From a virus: a DNA stretch of 21,364 nucleotides. Location: the IMG/VR virus record IMGVR_UViG_3300042527_000274, positions 1 through 21,364 of that record. One strand, written 5' to 3'. The notes beneath the pieces are model-generated. The model was not told where the DNA came from, ran no database searches, and was given only the letters and a program-made list of their open reading frames with translations. The position numbers and the translations under genes are program-made. Numbering within the stretch: position 1 is the first letter of the stretch; every line of letters starts with the position of its first letter. Below are positions 1 through 6,672 of this stretch, one piece after another.

Positions 1-495
1 TGAAGCAGTAGAGTTAGCCAAGACGCGACATCCGTTTTCCAATTCAATGTCGCCCTTGTTCCAGACTTTGACGCCCTGCTGAATCCACATTGGTAATGCT
101 TCGTATGCTAGTTTGATACGAGCAAGAATTTCTCTTGATGTGCTGGCTTTGTTAGCAAGAATTGCGACAGTCTTATCTTGATTGAATAGAATGTACCAGA
201 GAATATATCCGACGATAATCGTAGTCTTACCAACCTGACGACCTGCCTTTACAATCACGCGGCGATTGTTATTGATATCATTGACGACTTGTTTTTGGAA
301 TGGATAGAGTTCAATCTGAACAAAACCTCTATCAAGTGTAATGATCTTAACATAGTTTTCAATAAAGTATGTTGGATCTTGAGCACACTTAACGAACTCA
401 CGGACTTCATCCTCAGTGAGATTCATCGCCATGTTAACTCGTTTTAGGCGTGGATTCCCAAGATAATGCTTTAGTTTAGCCGCTATTCGATTCAT
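1..495 (-). CDS. 17: Terminase large subunit (T4 gp17-like), N-terminal part, cut by window edge
   Basis: ATPase/nuclease motor that packages DNA into the prohead and cuts the concatemer. The 165 visible residues begin MNRIAAKLKHYLGNPRLKR. They include the adenine-binding-type region around YPFQKQ and a clear Walker A motif, AGRQVGKTT, equivalent to the SRQLGKTT type of T4 gp17. ANKASTSREILARI follows, as in phage terminases. The Walker B and the RNase H-like nuclease domain lie beyond position 1. The start at 495 is the first ATG after an in-frame stop six bases upstream, so no earlier start exists. The shorter MAMNLT start would remove conserved NPRLKRVN residues. It overlaps the end of the small subunit by 20 bases, consistent with the adjacent 16-17 pair of T4. 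The reading frame stays open to the edge. Identification is firm. Confidence 0.95.
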   Translation of the reverse strand, partial: MNRIAAKLKHYLGNPRLKRVNMAMNLTEDEVREFVKCAQDPTYFIENYVKIITLDRGFVQIELYPFQKQVVNDINNNRRVIVKAGRQVGKTTIIVGYILWYILFNQDKTVAILANKASTSREILARIKLAYEALPMWIQQGVKVWNKGDIELENGCRVLANSTAS

Positions 496-892
496 TCTTT
501 AATTGTCGCAATAATTCAGCAGTGCTTCCAACGAATACTGCTTTATCTACATTGATATTGGTTGGTGCTGCTAATTCTTTTGGCTGAAGTTCTTGCTGCT
601 GCTTTTGAAGAATCATTAATTTCTCTGTGACATCAGAGAGATTCTTGATCATATTTGCTGCTACTTCATACGCTCTTGGGTGCTGCGATTCTTTTGCCAC
701 TTCAAGAATGCCGTCCAAAGCCTCATTACCCTTTTCGATAAGGTTGTAATAATTAGCACGAGAATAGTCAGCGTCAGGATTATCAGCTGATCTGTCTGGC
801 TCATGAATAGTAACACTTTTATTACCCTCGCTCACCACAGGAATATAATCAGTGTTTAAAATATCAGAAAGATTTTTATCAACTTCACTCAT
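476..892 (-). CDS. 16: Terminase small subunit (T4 gp16-like)
   Basis: DNA-recognition and regulatory partner of the large terminase in headful packaging. The 138 residues carry the stretch typical of T4-like small subunits: a central helical part with NYYNLIEKGNEALDGILE (about residues 47-64), then AKESQHPRAYEVAANMIKN and DVTEKLMILQKQQQEL, a predicted coiled coil of the kind that forms the gp16 oligomer ring. The N-terminus has the usual short DKNLSDILNTDYIPV segment. Length is slightly below T4 gp16 (about 164 aa). It starts one base after the gp15 stop and its end overlaps gp17, so the packaging pair is likely translationally coupled to the neck genes. Confidence 0.92.
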   Translation of the reverse strand: MSEVDKNLSDILNTDYIPVVSEGNKSVTIHEPDRSADNPDADYSRANYYNLIEKGNEALDGILEVAKESQHPRAYEVAANMIKNLSDVTEKLMILQKQQQELQPKELAAPTNINVDKAVFVGSTAELLRQLKNESNSG

Positions 893-893
893 A

Positions 894-1898
894 TTAACTT
901 ATATTTGGGAACTCAAGAATTGTTTCATCAAAACCAAATGCTGTTTGAGCATTTGCTGTTGTCGGATTTGGTACAATAACCAATTTTGTCAATTGACTAT
1001 CGGCTGTATTAAACGTTTGTATCTTATATGCAGTATTTGTGACTGCGCCAGTTAAATAACGATCTGCTCTGAGAATTCCGTTTACATCGGAAACAATTAA
1101 TGTTTTAGTTGTATTGCTCCAACTATCAACAAAGCCTGTTGCATTTGCTGCGCTCAATGTGCGCCCTTCGAATACGAGTTCACCAGCTTGATAGTTACCA
1201 GTGCCAGTGCTTGCGTTCATCGTTAGTGAACGCTTGTTGTCTAATTCAAAGACTGCATTATATGTATTCGCAGTTGCCTTTCTAATGATATCGCGAGAAA
1301 CGATCGGACCAAACATATAACCTTTAGCAGTAAAGGTAAGCGTCCAAATCAATACTCTTGTTGTATCTCCAGTGCCAACATCATCAACTCTGTATGAAAC
1401 ATTTTGTAGAATAAATGGTATATCTACCTTTTGATCAGATAAGCCAATGATGTCAATAGTCAAGTTATAATCAGGATTGAAGTATGGTAGAATTTGTTCT
1501 ACAATTTGAGTGCCATCTTCAGTATTACGAACATAGATGTTTAACTCAAACTCAAAATTATATGGTGTTGTGCGAATCGACTTTACTGTGGAGTTTGTTT
1601 CAGGAGAAAAACTCTCAGTAAATAAATTTCTTTTTCTCAGTGGGTCGTATGATATTGCAGTCAACTCAAATGACATTCTTGGCAATGTAATCTGAACTTC
1701 TTTTGTGAGTTCAGGATCTTGCGTTATACGTTGATAGAACTTTTCTTTTTGCGAATATTGCAAAGGAACATTAATGCGTTCAATTTCTTGAGTGCCTGCT
1801 TTGTTATAGCGAACCAAGCGAATGTTGTTAAACAACGTTCCAAATGCAACCACCATTTTACGAGTGATGCGATGATAAAAGTGAATATTAGATAACAT
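894..1898 (-). CDS. 15: Tail sheath stabiliser / tail completion protein (T4 gp15-like)
   Basis: Hexameric terminator that caps the tail tube and sheath and meets the neck. The N-terminal half matches gp15: YHRITRKMVVAFGTLFNNIR (residues 8-27), LPRMSFELTAISYDP (72-86), and the family signature IVEQILPYFNPDYNLTI (132-148), followed by RVLIWTLTFTAKGYMFGP (181-198). At 334 aa it is longer than T4 gp15 (about 272). The extra length is a C-terminal beta-type module at about residues 233-295 (FEGRTLSAANATGFVDSW...) that also occurs in the neighbouring gp14. Its ATG shares a base with the gp14 TAA stop (TAATG), suggesting coupled translation. Confidence 0.93.
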   Translation of the reverse strand: MLSNIHFYHRITRKMVVAFGTLFNNIRLVRYNKAGTQEIERINVPLQYSQKEKFYQRITQDPELTKEVQITLPRMSFELTAISYDPLRKRNLFTESFSPETNSTVKSIRTTPYNFEFELNIYVRNTEDGTQIVEQILPYFNPDYNLTIDIIGLSDQKVDIPFILQNVSYRVDDVGTGDTTRVLIWTLTFTAKGYMFGPIVSRDIIRKATANTYNAVFELDNKRSLTMNASTGTGNYQAGELVFEGRTLSAANATGFVDSWSNTTKTLIVSDVNGILRADRYLTGAVTNTAYKIQTFNTADSQLTKLVIVPNPTTANAQTAFGFDETILEFPNIS

Positions 1899-2785
1899 TA
1901 TGGCTCACCAAACGGATTGATCTCAGTGAAGTCGATAATTCCGTCAGCTTCTTGCTCGACCCTTTCATTATCTTCCATGTTCTCATTATTAATATTTCTC
2001 ATTACATCTGGCGCTTCATTCAACGTCCATTGAGCGTTACTCGTAACGCCTTTGATCAATGTGCCACCAGTAAATGCGCCATAGACGTTTCGTAACTTCA
2101 ACTTTCTCGTTGGTAAATTCCATTTAGCAACAACTGCCTTTGCAGTTGCAGCTGCAAGACTTGCGCCTTGATACACAACCTCAAAGTGTTGGAATGTTCC
2201 AGTTCCACCAGCATTAACATCTAGTTCAAGTGCATAGCCTTGGACGTCAGCAATACGATCAATTTCTTCTGTTCCAGTTTGAAGCAATTCGCCATTATAC
2301 TTGAATGCTTCAACTGTCAATCCATACATGTATGGATTCTTTGAGTCTCTGCCTAATTGAAAAAAGTTTTTTTCTTCTTCAACAAACTTAATTTCCATCA
2401 ATTTAAATTGAATTGGTAGATAGATTAAGTCGCCTTCTTTCGGAACATGCCAACCACTACCCATGATTGCGCCTACTTGACGCTCAAATCTTCTACGAGC
2501 CATACAAAGTCGAGCAGTTTCTTGAATCTCAAGACCAAATTTAGAGAAGAATTCTTTATTGCCTTCGTATTCTTGGAAAGACTCAAGATACATTTCTATC
2601 TTGATTGACTTTCGATATAATTTTACTGGATCATCGCCAAACAATTCACCAATATATGATTGAGATTCTCTTGGCAAATAATAAACGTCAATGCCGTGAT
2701 TCTTGATTGATTCGATAATCAAATCTTCAAGAAGATTTTGCTCAACGGTTGCTCTTTGATTATTGAAATATACGCTAGTTGCCAT
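1898..2785 (-). CDS. 14: Neck protein (T4 gp14-like)
   Basis: Head-completion/neck protein that joins DNA-filled heads to tails. Family hallmarks: LLEDLIIESIKNHGIDVYYL (residues 18-37), PRES, GDDPVKLYRKSIKIEMYLES, FQEYEGNKEFFSKFGLEIQE (70-89) and PKEGDLIYLP (115-124). These match T4 gp14 segments such as ESIQMRGVECYYVPRE and EGAKSFFSNFGMQVQD and the PKEGDLIYFP block. It is 295 aa, with an inserted module at about residues 194-257 (FEVVYQGASLAAATAKAVVA...) that resembles the gp15 insert, and ends in an acidic Asn/Glu-rich tail. One base separates it from the gp13 stop. Confidence 0.92.
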   Translation of the reverse strand: MATSVYFNNQRATVEQNLLEDLIIESIKNHGIDVYYLPRESQSYIGELFGDDPVKLYRKSIKIEMYLESFQEYEGNKEFFSKFGLEIQETARLCMARRRFERQVGAIMGSGWHVPKEGDLIYLPIQFKLMEIKFVEEEKNFFQLGRDSKNPYMYGLTVEAFKYNGELLQTGTEEIDRIADVQGYALELDVNAGGTGTFQHFEVVYQGASLAAATAKAVVAKWNLPTRKLKLRNVYGAFTGGTLIKGVTSNAQWTLNEAPDVMRNINNENMEDNERVEQEADGIIDFTEINPFGEP

Positions 2786-2786
2786 T

Positions 2787-3545
2787 TTAGCCCACTAAGA
2801 ACATTGTTGGTTCTTCGTAAGTGTCGCGAAGTTTTTCATTTAGTTTTTCTACTTCTAACGACGCTTCATCATAAATTTGCTGACCGTTGATGACCAAACC
2901 ACCAGGAAGAACATAGTTACCGTATTTCTTTAAATTTGTTCCCCATTGCTGTTTGAAGAGAGCAGTGGTATATTCTTTCAACCATAAATCGTTATAGACC
3001 TTGCTATAAGTTTCTTCGTCGACAACTCTATGCGCTTCGAAAGCCATATAGTTTCCGATGTTAAATTTATTCCAATCGGTGATAACTTCTAGTTTATTTA
3101 CTTTTCGATTGTATGTGTATGGCATCTCGCCAGTAACGATCATATCAAGCATCGCTAGATGCTCACGAGCGATAACGTAATATGTGTACGAAGAAGATGT
3201 TAGATTGTAAAAATCGTTTAGACGCAACTGGTAGTTAATATCGAACATATTAAAACCAGTAGAAGAAGTTGAACCAACTGTCGTTCCTGTAAACGCAAAT
3301 ACACGAGACACACCTACGATGTTATCGCAAAGTCGCAAATATCCGTTTAGAATATCTGCATTTGTTAAAGCCTGTGCCAGATAAACTCTCTCAGTTCCAT
3401 CATAGTGATAGTTCGAGAAGTATTGGAGTGCGTCATCAATACGATCTTCGAGCTGGTCATCGTCGACATTGATATCAATTACGGGAAATCCGAGTTTGCG
3501 GAGGCAGTAATCTTTAAGTTGAGTTCGAGTGCTAGGTTGCGCCAT
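2787..3545 (-). CDS. 13: Neck protein (T4 gp13-like)
   Basis: Head-tail connector protein that works with gp14 to complete the head and lock the DNA inside. The N-terminus TRTQLKDYCLRKLGFPVIDI (residues 6-25) followed by DDQLEDRIDDALQYFSNYHYDG is the usual gp13 opening. Downstream are REHLAMLDMI, the NIGNYMAFEAHRVVD block and FKQQWGTNLKKYGNYVLPGG (residues 197-216), a conserved gp13 segment. At 252 aa it is somewhat shorter than T4 gp13 (309). A strong ribosome binding site, GAGAGG, lies about 7 bases before the ATG, and a late-promoter-like box lies about 24 bases upstream. This gene probably begins its own late unit 13-14-15-16-17. Confidence 0.92.
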   Translation of the reverse strand: MAQPSTRTQLKDYCLRKLGFPVIDINVDDDQLEDRIDDALQYFSNYHYDGTERVYLAQALTNADILNGYLRLCDNIVGVSRVFAFTGTTVGSTSSTGFNMFDINYQLRLNDFYNLTSSSYTYYVIAREHLAMLDMIVTGEMPYTYNRKVNKLEVITDWNKFNIGNYMAFEAHRVVDEETYSKVYNDLWLKEYTTALFKQQWGTNLKKYGNYVLPGGLVINGQQIYDEASLEVEKLNEKLRDTYEEPTMFLVG

Positions 3546-3568
3546 TTAGAACCTCTCTGAGTATTCTA

Positions 3569-3576
3569 TATTTAGT
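3569..3576 (-). promoter_or_regulatory. Possible T4-type late promoter ahead of gp13
   Basis: On the minus strand this reads ACTAAATA, one base off the TATAAATA/NATAAATA late-promoter box used by T4-like phages. It lies in the 30-base gap between the glycosyltransferase stop and the gp13 start, about 24 bases before the ATG, at a sensible distance. A similar CTAAATA form precedes the 668-aa repeat protein gene and the GT4 gene. Function is inferred only from the match and position. Confidence 0.4.
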
Positions 3577-4322
3577 TACTCCACCAATTTCCCATTTCTA
3601 GAGTCATAGACTCGATTTGGGTCCATATGCGCAAATTGTTCCCAGTTTGGCTCTCCTGGCTCGAGCCGTTTACCAACGGTCTCTTCTCCGATATGAAAGA
3701 TTAGATTCTCGCTATTCGATCCTTTTAGAGTCGCAGAATACATCTGATGAAAGAAATTTAGATAAACCATGATCATTCCTTCGTTCACATTGAATTTCCA
3801 GTACTCTCGAAACGCATATTCGATTACGTTCTTACGATACAAAGAGAATATAATCGGGAAAGTCTTTACATTTTGACTATAGTAATAGTTTCCAATTTTA
3901 ATATCAGTCGGATCAGTGGTAGATTCTGTTTCATGGAAATACCATGGCTGGCGTTGAAGAACGACTGAAGCCATCTTTTCATCTGATTCTAGAACCGTGA
4001 TTAAATCGTCAATCCGAATGGGACTCGTTAATAATACATCGTCTTCTTGATGTAGAATATAGTCGTAGTCTTGCGTTTTGAGCCAATCAAAGAATGCGCT
4101 CCAATTCACAGAAAGTCCCAAGTTGGTTTCGTTGAATCTTACATTAAATCCATAAACCTTTGCGATTAAATCGAATATGGCAATATTTCTATTTCTTGGG
4201 TAATCGTCTATGATTAATTTATCGACTGTGTGATTCCCATAGTCTAGATTCTTTAAAGACTCTAGAGTCGGCATCAAATATCTGATTCGATTTGTAGAAA
4301 ATACTACATGTAAGATCTTCAT
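3576..4322 (-). CDS. GT2-like glycosyltransferase (GT-A fold)
   Basis: Likely transfers a sugar from a nucleotide-sugar donor, acceptor unknown, in the cytoplasm. The 248 residues open with ILHVVFSTNRIRYLMPTLES (3-22), a GT-A start where a strand is followed by a helix bearing TLESL. DKLIIDDYPRNRN follows, then NETNLGLSVNWSAFFDWL (64-81). The metal-binding acidic motif is in YILHQEDDVLLTSP, with EDD at residues 93-95. This is the usual family-2 layout, but the C-terminal half is not a close textbook match. No membrane segment is visible, so it is a soluble enzyme. Its ATG overlaps the TGA of the preceding 2OG-type gene (TGATG), and it is the last accessory gene before the neck genes. Confidence 0.7.
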   Translation of the reverse strand: MKILHVVFSTNRIRYLMPTLESLKNLDYGNHTVDKLIIDDYPRNRNIAIFDLIAKVYGFNVRFNETNLGLSVNWSAFFDWLKTQDYDYILHQEDDVLLTSPIRIDDLITVLESDEKMASVVLQRQPWYFHETESTTDPTDIKIGNYYYSQNVKTFPIIFSLYRKNVIEYAFREYWKFNVNEGMIMVYLNFFHQMYSATLKGSNSENLIFHIGEETVGKRLEPGEPNWEQFAHMDPNRVYDSRNGKLVE

Positions 4323-4879
4323 CAGTATTCCGTATTAAAGAAGAATGTTTGGAATAATCGACCATTTTCTAGATTATTGCCGAAATAATCTAGTGAAGCG
4401 TGATATAGATTGCCGCGATAAAGAACAATACGATTATATTTGTTCGCAACATAATCTGCCTTTTCCCATTTCGTATAATCATATCCATCAAGATATGGTG
4501 CGTTGTTATCAGCTCGTTCATATTCTTTTGTTTCTTTCCATCGATACAAAGCAGTTCCCGATGAGAGCGGTGCATCTGGAGTCAGATAACAAACAGCAGC
4601 CCAAGTATTAAAACTGTCGGCGTGGATCCACGTGCGATCTTTTGCAGTACAAATTTGAAATGCGCCAGTGTACCCAGAATCTTCGAACCAATTGGTGATA
4701 CGACCGCCTGCATTTTGCATGATGTATTGGATCGAATTCTTTAAATCATCAGGAAGCCATGGCTTTGTTCGAACTCCTGGATAATTTCCAGAGACTTCGA
4801 AGGGCTGCGACAAAGCATATGCTCTTACTTGGTCGGGGTTTTGATAAAAGTCGTCAACAATAATTAAAGTGGTTTTCAT
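4322..4879 (-). CDS. DUF6445-like protein, probable 2OG-Fe(II) oxygenase
   Basis: Probable non-haem iron, 2-oxoglutarate-dependent oxygenase; substrate unknown. From MKTTLIIVDDFYQNPDQVRA the protein has 185 residues. The opening 'DDFYQNPDQVRxYAL' is typical of phage DUF6445-type proteins. Candidate iron ligands are H86 and D88 in WIHADS and H160 in LYRGNLYHAS, and R174 in NGRLFQTF could bind the co-substrate. This is the HxD...H...R pattern on a double-stranded beta-helix. The frame is open further upstream, but the ATG at 4879 has AGGTG in front at good spacing and sits 7 bases after the previous stop. The enzymatic role is inferred from residue pattern alone. Confidence 0.7.
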   Translation of the reverse strand: MKTTLIIVDDFYQNPDQVRAYALSQPFEVSGNYPGVRTKPWLPDDLKNSIQYIMQNAGGRITNWFEDSGYTGAFQICTAKDRTWIHADSFNTWAAVCYLTPDAPLSSGTALYRWKETKEYERADNNAPYLDGYDYTKWEKADYVANKYNRIVLYRGNLYHASLDYFGNNLENGRLFQTFFFNTEY

Positions 4880-4886
4880 ATAACAC

Positions 4887-5639
4887 CTAGTAATACATGA
4901 ATCGCGCTGAGGTTCCATCCCATCCTGAAACTATCCAGTCAGTCTCAATTATATCCTTTTCGAATGGTCTAGTAAAGTAATACGACAAAGTCTCGATATC
5001 GTAGTGCGCCATCTTTTCGTTGCTTAGAAGATTTACAACTGCATCGTTTATGTCTATAAACTTGTCAAACTGATGAATACCAAACCCATATAACACCGTG
5101 CAGTATTGATGCAGTCGATTATTGTTTTGCTGTATTCTACGATCTACAAATTGGTATCTCCAATTATCATTCCATTCAAAATTTAATGGTTTCTTGAAGA
5201 AAATCTTGTTTGTATTCTCTTGAGTGAACAATGCATCATTAAAATTGAAGTAGAAATATCTACCAGTTGTCTTAATTACATAGTCATATTCTTTAATTTC
5301 ACTTTTAAATTTCTTGTAATAACTATTTAAAAGTGCACACTCACATAAACTTTTATTTTGATGATGATTTACAAGATTAAAGATTTCTGGCGCATACTCT
5401 TTGACGGGCAAATACTCAACATTCTTAAGATGCCTTAATGTCACAATGTAATCTGCATAGTTTTCTGATGAATCCACAACTACAATTTTATCATCAGGAA
5501 ATGATGCTTGTATCGAATTGATTGTAAAGATCGTTTGCCTAAATCGTTCCTCTGCTCCAAACACAGAGCGAGTTGGACTATATGTAAAAGTCCCAGGCTT
5601 TGGGGCGATAGAAGAACTAACTACAAATAATTTACGCAT
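4887..5639 (-). CDS. Uncharacterised protein, possibly glycosyltransferase-like
   Basis: I do not recognise a named family with confidence. The 250 residues open with strand-like RKLFVVSSSIAPKPGTF, then ERFRQTIFTINSIQASFPDD (31-50) and KIVVVDSSENY (51-61). This arrangement, a helix of repeated sugar-enzyme type followed by a strand ending in D-S/D, is seen in GT-A glycosyltransferases. Later come EYDYVIKTTGRYFYFNFND (117-135), where phage and LPS sugar transferases often have 'xxKxxGRY', and a C-terminal WIVSGWDGTSARFMYY. No canonical DxD is seen. It overlaps the GT4 gene by 8 bases, so it is translated with the sugar-enzyme cluster. A role in the same decoration pathway is inferred from context. 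Confidence 0.5.
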   Translation of the reverse strand: MRKLFVVSSSIAPKPGTFTYSPTRSVFGAEERFRQTIFTINSIQASFPDDKIVVVDSSENYADYIVTLRHLKNVEYLPVKEYAPEIFNLVNHHQNKSLCECALLNSYYKKFKSEIKEYDYVIKTTGRYFYFNFNDALFTQENTNKIFFKKPLNFEWNDNWRYQFVDRRIQQNNNRLHQYCTVLYGFGIHQFDKFIDINDAVVNLLSNEKMAHYDIETLSYYFTRPFEKDIIETDWIVSGWDGTSARFMYY

Positions 5640-6636
5640 AAAATGAATTTAAAATCACTTTGTCAATATACTGTTTGTGCTTATAGTGGATTTGTTCATC
5701 AGAGAAATTTAATCCCCATGCTCGACAATCGCTTGATTCTATCTTATCAATAGATTCGATTGCAGTTAATAGTGATTTGAAATCACGAACTCTAAATCCA
5801 GTATTACCCTCACGAACAATCTCTGGAAATGCACCCCAATCAGTTGTAATCACAGGAGTGCCAGATAAATTTGCCTCGATGACCATATTACCGAATGGCT
5901 CAACATAATGCGTTAATCCGATTAAACACTTTGCCTTACGCATCAATTCTTTTCGCTGTTCAGCATTTGCAACACCGAACATTTCAACATGATCTGGAGT
6001 TTTGCTGTACCCTAAACTCTGTAATGATCCAGGACCAGCGATGACGAGTTTCTTGCCCATCTTTTCTGTTGCTTGAATGGCTAGATGTACGCCCTTTTCT
6101 TCACACACTCTGCCAAAATACAAGAAATAATCTTCTTTATCTTCGCTGTACTCAAATTCTTTAATAGTAAATGGGTTTCCAATTACAGCATCGAACCAAC
6201 TTGGTTCCATCAACATGCCACGCTCGCCATAAAAATAATGCATGTTTGCATATGAGGTGAATACTCTATATGGAGCAAACACACCATTGGCACGATATCC
6301 AATTGATGGCTCAACAACCTTACATCCAGGATTCATTTCGCAAGCAACTTTATTGTCTACGCCAAAAAAACAAACGATAATATCACCTGTGCTTGCTCGC
6401 TTTTGAATCTCTTCACCTGCCAACAAATTAAATTTGTTTACTTCAACTGGCGTTGTTGGAATGTCGACATGCTCGCATTCTAACCAATCTAGTTGTGCGC
6501 CTGGAACTCCATAATGAATCATATGGAAGTGCGGCGATAGATGCTTAATATATTTGTACGCATGAACCGCGAATGGATCAACGCGGTTCATCAATCCTGT
6601 TGGATTGCGTGGATTTGCCAATACATGGATCTTCAT
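5632..6636 (-). CDS. Glycosyltransferase, GT4 family (GT-B fold)
   Basis: Retaining glycosyltransferase acting on an unknown acceptor. The 334 residues show the C-terminal donor-binding Rossmann domain of GT4 enzymes: FLYFGRVCEEKGVHLAIQA (171-189), KLVIAGPGSL, HVEMFGVANAEQRKELMRKA and the EX7E motif EPFGNMVIE, with E246 and E254, followed by GTPVITTDWGAFPEIVREG (259-277). The N-terminal acceptor domain includes VDPFAVHAYKYIKHL and a GDIIVCFFG strand. Its length is near the family minimum. It follows the collagen-like fibre gene by 26 bases, with only a weak ribosome site before the ATG. A late-promoter-like GCTAAATA overlaps the fibre stop upstream. Likely co-expressed with the fibre. Confidence 0.88.
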   Translation of the reverse strand: MKIHVLANPRNPTGLMNRVDPFAVHAYKYIKHLSPHFHMIHYGVPGAQLDWLECEHVDIPTTPVEVNKFNLLAGEEIQKRASTGDIIVCFFGVDNKVACEMNPGCKVVEPSIGYRANGVFAPYRVFTSYANMHYFYGERGMLMEPSWFDAVIGNPFTIKEFEYSEDKEDYFLYFGRVCEEKGVHLAIQATEKMGKKLVIAGPGSLQSLGYSKTPDHVEMFGVANAEQRKELMRKAKCLIGLTHYVEPFGNMVIEANLSGTPVITTDWGAFPEIVREGNTGFRVRDFKSLLTAIESIDKIESSDCRAWGLNFSDEQIHYKHKQYIDKVILNSFYA

Positions 6637-6653
6637 AACAAACTCAAAAAGTA

Positions 6654-6672
6654 ATTATAAAATTATTTAGCG
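6654..6672 (-). promoter_or_regulatory. Possible late promoter ahead of the GT4 gene
   Basis: The minus strand carries GCTAAATA (6665-6672), overlapping the last codons of the fibre gene, about 29 bases before the GT4 ATG. A separate TATAAT (6654-6659) follows. The nearest -35-like TTGACG is 21 bases from it, too far for a good host promoter. GCTAAATA is one base off the late consensus. It could equally be the coding sequence for the Ala-Lys-stop end of the fibre, so confidence is low. Confidence 0.3.

Noticed and set aside
4345-4611. Plus-strand open frame opposite the DUF6445-like gene
   Set aside because: It is fully antisense to a well-supported gene, and has no ribosome site or recognisable family.
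4880-4918. Longer N-terminus of the DUF6445-like protein
   Set aside because: It would overlap the upstream gene and adds residues unlike the family; the internal ATG has a good ribosome site.
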